A stretch of DNA of 64,000 bases from CAYJFK01 sp964369475 (GTDB lineage Bacteria > Bacillota > Clostridia > Oscillospirales > Feifaniaceae), in the NCBI GenBank assembly GCA_964369475.1, contig CAYJFK010000004.1, forward strand, positions 8,563 through 72,562. The letters run 5' to 3'. The notes beneath the pieces were generated by a model. The model did not search any database, had not been told where the DNA came from, and saw only the letters and a list, made by a program, of their open reading frames with translations. Every line of letters begins with the position of its first letter. The first letter of the stretch is position 1. Positions 60,356 to 64,000 of the stretch are shown here, piece after piece. The translations under genes and the position numbers were made by a program.

Positions 60356-62101
60356 ATGAATAAGGTATTCAAATATTTTAGGGGCATAGATTATTTTTAC
60401 ATGCTTGTATGTCTTGCCCTTATATCGGTACAGGTTTGGGCAGACCTAAAACTTCCCGACTATATGAGCGAAATTACAAATCTTGTGCAGTCGGGCACAG
60501 GCACTATGAACGAGATTCTGGCGGCAGGTGCAAACATGCTATCACTTGCACTTTTAAGCCTTGCAATGGCAATGATTGTAGGCTATTTTGCCGCAATGGT
60601 CGCCGCTAATCTATCGGCAACATTAAGAGACAAGGTCTATTCCAAAACGCTCGACCTATCCCCTGAAGGCCTGTCTGGCTTTAGCGTTCCGGAGCTTATA
60701 ACACGCTCTACAAACGACATAACGCAAATTCAGCTAATTGTTGCTATGGGCCTTCAAGTATTTATAAAAGCGCCCATTAAAGCGGTTTGGGCTATTACAA
60801 AGATTTCTGGCAAAAACATGACATTTACCTATGCAACTTTCTTTGGTGTGGTCGCAATGCTCCTATTCTTTCTTCTAATACTCTTTCTTGTTATCCCTCG
60901 CTCTAAGAAACTTCAATATTTCACAGACGATCTAAACGGAGTGGCAAGAGAGCAGCTTGTTGGACTTAGAGTTATCAAGGCATACAGTGCAGAAGGGTAT
61001 CAGCAAGAGCGTTTTGAGCAGTCTAACGACAATTTTTATAAGACCAATTTATTTATAAACAGAATTATGGGCTTTGCACAGCCCTATATATCATGTATTC
61101 TATCAGGTCTTACTCTTTCCTTTTACTGGATAGGTGCATTTATGATAAATGCGGCGGCAGGCCCTGACAAGATGGTCATTTTCTCCGACATGGTTGTTTT
61201 TTCCTCCTATGCCATACAGGTTATAATGTCCTTTATGCTTATGACAATCATTCTTATCATGCTACCGAGAGCAAGCGTTTCGGCAAAGCGTATCGGCGAG
61301 GTGTTGGAGTCTCCCATTAAGATAGTGGACGGTGATTTTACAGGCGAAACCGAGCAGTGTGGTAGTGTTGAGTTTAAAAATGTATCCTTTGCATACCCAA
61401 ATTGTGAAAAGCCAAGCATCGATGGTATAAGCTTTTCTGTTACAAAGGGGCAAACGCTCGCCATTATTGGTGCTACCGGCAGCGGTAAGAGTACACTTAT
61501 TAATTTAATTCCACGTTTTTACGACGCATCGCAGGGTGAAATTTTAATAGACGGACTTGATATAAAGAGCTATAACCTTAGCACTCTACGTGAAAAAATA
61601 GGCTATATCTCCCAAAGGGCAATGCTCTTTAAAGGTGATGTGAGAGGTAATGTTTCCTATGCTAAGCATGATATATCCGATCAGGACATAACGATTGCTG
61701 TTGACATTGCAGGCGCTACCGACTTTGTTTCCAAAATAGGACTTGAAGGGGCGGTGTCGCAGGGCGCTACCAACCTTTCGGGCGGACAAAAACAAAGGCT
61801 TACGATAGCAAGAGCCGTTGCCAAAAAGCCCGAGATTTTAATATTCGACGACTCCTTCTCGGCACTCGACTACAAGACAGACAGAGCAGTTAGAGAAGCT
61901 CTTTCCGAAAAGACACCGGGCACAACTAAGATTATTGTTGCTCAGCGTGTTAGCACAATAAAAGATGCCGATCTGATCTTGGTTATAGATCAAGGAAAAA
62001 TAGCCGAGAAGGGCACACATGACGAACTAATGGCACTTGGCGGCATATACAGCGAGACAGCCGAGTTCCAAAATGCAAACGGAGGTATGGCAGATGAATA
62101 A
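60356..62101 (+). CDS. ABC exporter half-transporter 1 (degenerate ATP site)
   Basis: 581 residues: a six-span exporter membrane domain and an ATPase domain. Walker A GATGSGKST (372-380), signature LSGGQKQR (474-481), Walker B ILIFDD. The catalytic Glu position is Asp (D499), the hallmark of the non-hydrolysing site in heterodimeric exporters such as TM287/288. It pairs with the next gene, whose start lies inside its last codons. Substrate probably a drug or lipid-like compound; not determinable. Confidence 0.93.
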   Translation: MNKVFKYFRGIDYFYMLVCLALISVQVWADLKLPDYMSEITNLVQSGTGTMNEILAAGANMLSLALLSLAMAMIVGYFAAMVAANLSATLRDKVYSKTLDLSPEGLSGFSVPELITRSTNDITQIQLIVAMGLQVFIKAPIKAVWAITKISGKNMTFTYATFFGVVAMLLFFLLILFLVIPRSKKLQYFTDDLNGVAREQLVGLRVIKAYSAEGYQQERFEQSNDNFYKTNLFINRIMGFAQPYISCILSGLTLSFYWIGAFMINAAAGPDKMVIFSDMVVFSSYAIQVIMSFMLMTIILIMLPRASVSAKRIGEVLESPIKIVDGDFTGETEQCGSVEFKNVSFAYPNCEKPSIDGISFSVTKGQTLAIIGATGSGKSTLINLIPRFYDASQGEILIDGLDIKSYNLSTLREKIGYISQRAMLFKGDVRGNVSYAKHDISDQDITIAVDIAGATDFVSKIGLEGAVSQGATNLSGGQKQRLTIARAVAKKPEILIFDDSFSALDYKTDRAVREALSEKTPGTTKIIVAQRVSTIKDADLILVIDQGKIAEKGTHDELMALGGIYSETAEFQNANGGMADE

Positions 62102-63896
62102 CATGCGTAGGGGCCCTTCTGACAATATGAAAATGGAGCGCAGTGCAGATTTTAAAGAGAGCATAAGAAAGGTTGCGACATATGGCAAAAGGTATATGCC
62201 GGCCATTGTTGTTGCAGTAGTATTATCTGTCGTGTCTTCGATATTCTATCTTATCGGCCCAAACAGGCTCAGTGCCATTACAGATATTATCTTAGAAGGA
62301 CTAAATGTCGGCAGTATAGATCTTAATGCCGTTAGCGAAATCGGCATGTTTTTGGCGGCAATTTATCTAACGAGCTTTGCCTTTAGCTATGCACAGAGTT
62401 TTATTCTGTCCTACGTGTCGCAAAGGCTCGCCAAGGGGCTTAGAAGCGACATCACAAGTAAGGTAGACCGCCTACCGCTCTCCTACTTTGACAAGAGAAG
62501 TCACGGCGATACGCTAAGCCTTGTAACCAACGATGTAGACCTTCTCGGAACTACGCTTAACCAGAGTTTATCCTCTATGATATCGGGTATGTTTATGTTC
62601 TTTGGCGCTCTCATCATGATGCTTTTAACAAATGTTATCATGACTCTCTCAGCGCTTATCGCAACAGCTGTTGGCTTATTTTTGATGATGGTCATTATCA
62701 AGCGCTCACAAAAATATTTTGGCCGCCAGCAAAGGGAGCTTGCCAAGATCAACGGGCATATCGAGGAGATATATTCTTCTCACACGATAGTTAAGGCATA
62801 TGGCGGCGAAGAAAAGGCCAAGGCGGAGTTTAGCGGCATGAACAAAGCACTACGTGACTCTGCTTGGAAGTCGCAGTTTTTATCGGGGCTTATGCAACCC
62901 ATTATGATTTTTATCGGCAACCTGTCCTATGTGGCTGTTTGTATAGTTGGTGGACTGCTTGCCGCTAATGGTACTATCTCTTTTGGTGTTATAGTGGCCT
63001 TTACAGTATATATTCGCCTATTCACTCAGCCGCTTCAAACATTTGCACAGAGCATGACGACCCTCCAATCAACAGCGGCGGCGGCAGATCGCATATTTGC
63101 CTTCTTGGCCGAGGAGGAACTACCCGACGAGGGCGACAAAACGACAGTTTTAACAAATGTTCGTGGCGATATATCCTTTAAGAATGTATCCTTTGGCTAT
63201 ACGAAGGAAAAAACAATTATCGAAAATTTCTCGGTAGATGTTAAGGCAGGGCAGAAGGTCGCCATCGTTGGGCCTACCGGTGCAGGTAAGACTACAATTG
63301 TCAATTTGCTAATGCGTTTTTACGAGATTTCAGGCGGCGAGATTACAATTGACGGTATTTCAATTTCAGACATTACTCGCACAAATGTTAGAGATATTTT
63401 AGGCATGGTGCTCCAAGACACTTGGCTCTTTAAGGGTTCTGTTAAGGAGAACATCATTTACAGCAAAGAGGGAGTGTCGGACGATGATGTAATTCGTGTT
63501 TGCAAGGCTGTCGGCATCGACCATTTTATAAGCACGCTACCAAAGGGTTACGACTCTGTTTACGGCGAAGATTTCGATCTGTCGGCAGGTCAAAAACAGC
63601 TACTAACAATAGCAAGGGCAATGATCGAAAATGCCGATGTGCTTATTTTGGACGAGGCTACAAGCTCGGTCGATACAAGAACAGAGGTTCTAATTCAAAA
63701 TGCCATGGATAAGCTATCTACCGGCAAGACCTCCTTTATTATTGCTCACAGGCTGTCGACAATAAGAAATGCCGATTTGATACTTGTGCTTAAGGACGGC
63801 AATATTATCGAGCAGGGCTCGCACGATGAACTGATCGAGAAAAAGGGTTTTTACAGCGACCTGTATAACAGTCAGTTCGAAAGTGTTTCGGCTTAA
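62094..63896 (+). CDS. ABC exporter half-transporter 2 (catalytic ATP site)
   Basis: 600 residues from the ATG at 62094, preceded by GGAGGT and overlapping the previous gene by 8 bp. It has six membrane spans. Walker A GPTGAGKTT (393-401), Walker B VLILDE with catalytic E521, but a modified signature LSAGQ (496-500). Together with half-transporter 1 this gives one canonical and one degenerate ATP site, as expected for a heterodimer. Confidence 0.94.
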   Translation: MNNMRRGPSDNMKMERSADFKESIRKVATYGKRYMPAIVVAVVLSVVSSIFYLIGPNRLSAITDIILEGLNVGSIDLNAVSEIGMFLAAIYLTSFAFSYAQSFILSYVSQRLAKGLRSDITSKVDRLPLSYFDKRSHGDTLSLVTNDVDLLGTTLNQSLSSMISGMFMFFGALIMMLLTNVIMTLSALIATAVGLFLMMVIIKRSQKYFGRQQRELAKINGHIEEIYSSHTIVKAYGGEEKAKAEFSGMNKALRDSAWKSQFLSGLMQPIMIFIGNLSYVAVCIVGGLLAANGTISFGVIVAFTVYIRLFTQPLQTFAQSMTTLQSTAAAADRIFAFLAEEELPDEGDKTTVLTNVRGDISFKNVSFGYTKEKTIIENFSVDVKAGQKVAIVGPTGAGKTTIVNLLMRFYEISGGEITIDGISISDITRTNVRDILGMVLQDTWLFKGSVKENIIYSKEGVSDDDVIRVCKAVGIDHFISTLPKGYDSVYGEDFDLSAGQKQLLTIARAMIENADVLILDEATSSVDTRTEVLIQNAMDKLSTGKTSFIIAHRLSTIRNADLILVLKDGNIIEQGSHDELIEKKGFYSDLYNSQFESVSA

Positions 63897-64000
63897 TGTA
63901 TGCAGTTTAAACATGGGGGGCGGGGCCAAGCCCCCCCCCCCCAGTCGCCCCCAAAACCCCCGCAAAACAAAATTTTTTGGCCGGGATAACCCGGTTTGGC
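63897..64000. other. Low-quality scaffold end
   Basis: After the last stop codon the sequence becomes rich in homopolymer runs (six G, thirteen C, then further C-runs) unlike the rest of the window. A GGGGC/GCCCC hairpin may be a real terminator, but the remainder looks like assembly or read-end noise. Confidence 0.6.

Overview
The window looks like part of one scaffold from a flagellated, Gram-positive, Clostridia-type Firmicute, probably a metagenome-assembled genome. The evidence is the FliY-type switch protein with CheC phosphatase motifs, a T-box leader on leucine biosynthesis, consensus sigma-A promoters with AGGAGG ribosome sites, paired YitT proteins, a C_GCAxxG_C_C protein, and the Der/DUF512 and DUF177/L32 gene pairs. 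A run of exactly 100 N (35554-35653) and a homopolymer-rich right end point to a draft scaffold. I see no rRNA, tRNA, CRISPR array, transposase or prophage genes.

Layout. (1) 1-20936, minus strand: one long flagellar operon read right to left: fliE, fliF, fliG, fliH, fliI, fliJ, fliK, flgD, a flagellar operon protein, flgE, flbD, motA, motB, fliM, fliY, cheY, fliO, fliP, fliQ, fliR, flhB, flhA (cut by the window edge). It encodes the basal body and C-ring, export apparatus, hook, stator and a chemotaxis response regulator; fliL, flgB and flgC are not in it. (2) 21606-25318, minus: a four-gene operon (C_GCAxxG_C_C protein, FGGY kinase, 2-hydroxyacid dehydrogenase, class II aldolase) with a clear promoter and a palindromic terminator. 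(3) 25467-27536, plus: a small ORF coupled to a cell-wall amidase, then an AI-2E-family membrane protein. (4) 27926-33712, minus: an oppABCDF-type ABC importer with a palindrome over its presumed transcription start. (5) 34427-36791, plus: an ECF-like sigma factor flanked by a lipoprotein and a single-span membrane protein that share one extracytoplasmic domain. This is the best candidate for an undescribed system. (6) 37081-41301, plus: proB-proA, a NifX-like protein and an unknown lipoprotein. (7) 41434-46532, plus: a probable stand-alone structured RNA, then a leucine T-box and leuA-leuC-leuD-leuB. (8) 46603-50901, minus: PIN and PAP2-like proteins, zinc-ribbon/DUF2085/YitT, a second YitT, and ferritin. 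(9) 51203-54595, plus: serC-serA-DUF1015. (10) 54796-59434, plus: DUF177-rpmF, a GNAT, then DUF512-der-plsY. (11) 59879-63896, plus: a MarR regulator with a heterodimeric ABC exporter.

A family of non-coding elements of about 150 bp, with hairpin ends, occurs at 14975-15120 (inside the flagellar operon), 27717-27875 (plus a fragment at about 27596-27680) and 34062-34200 (inverted). Two copies are bracketed by exact direct repeats of 28-30 bp, and in one of them the duplicated sequence is a transcription terminator.
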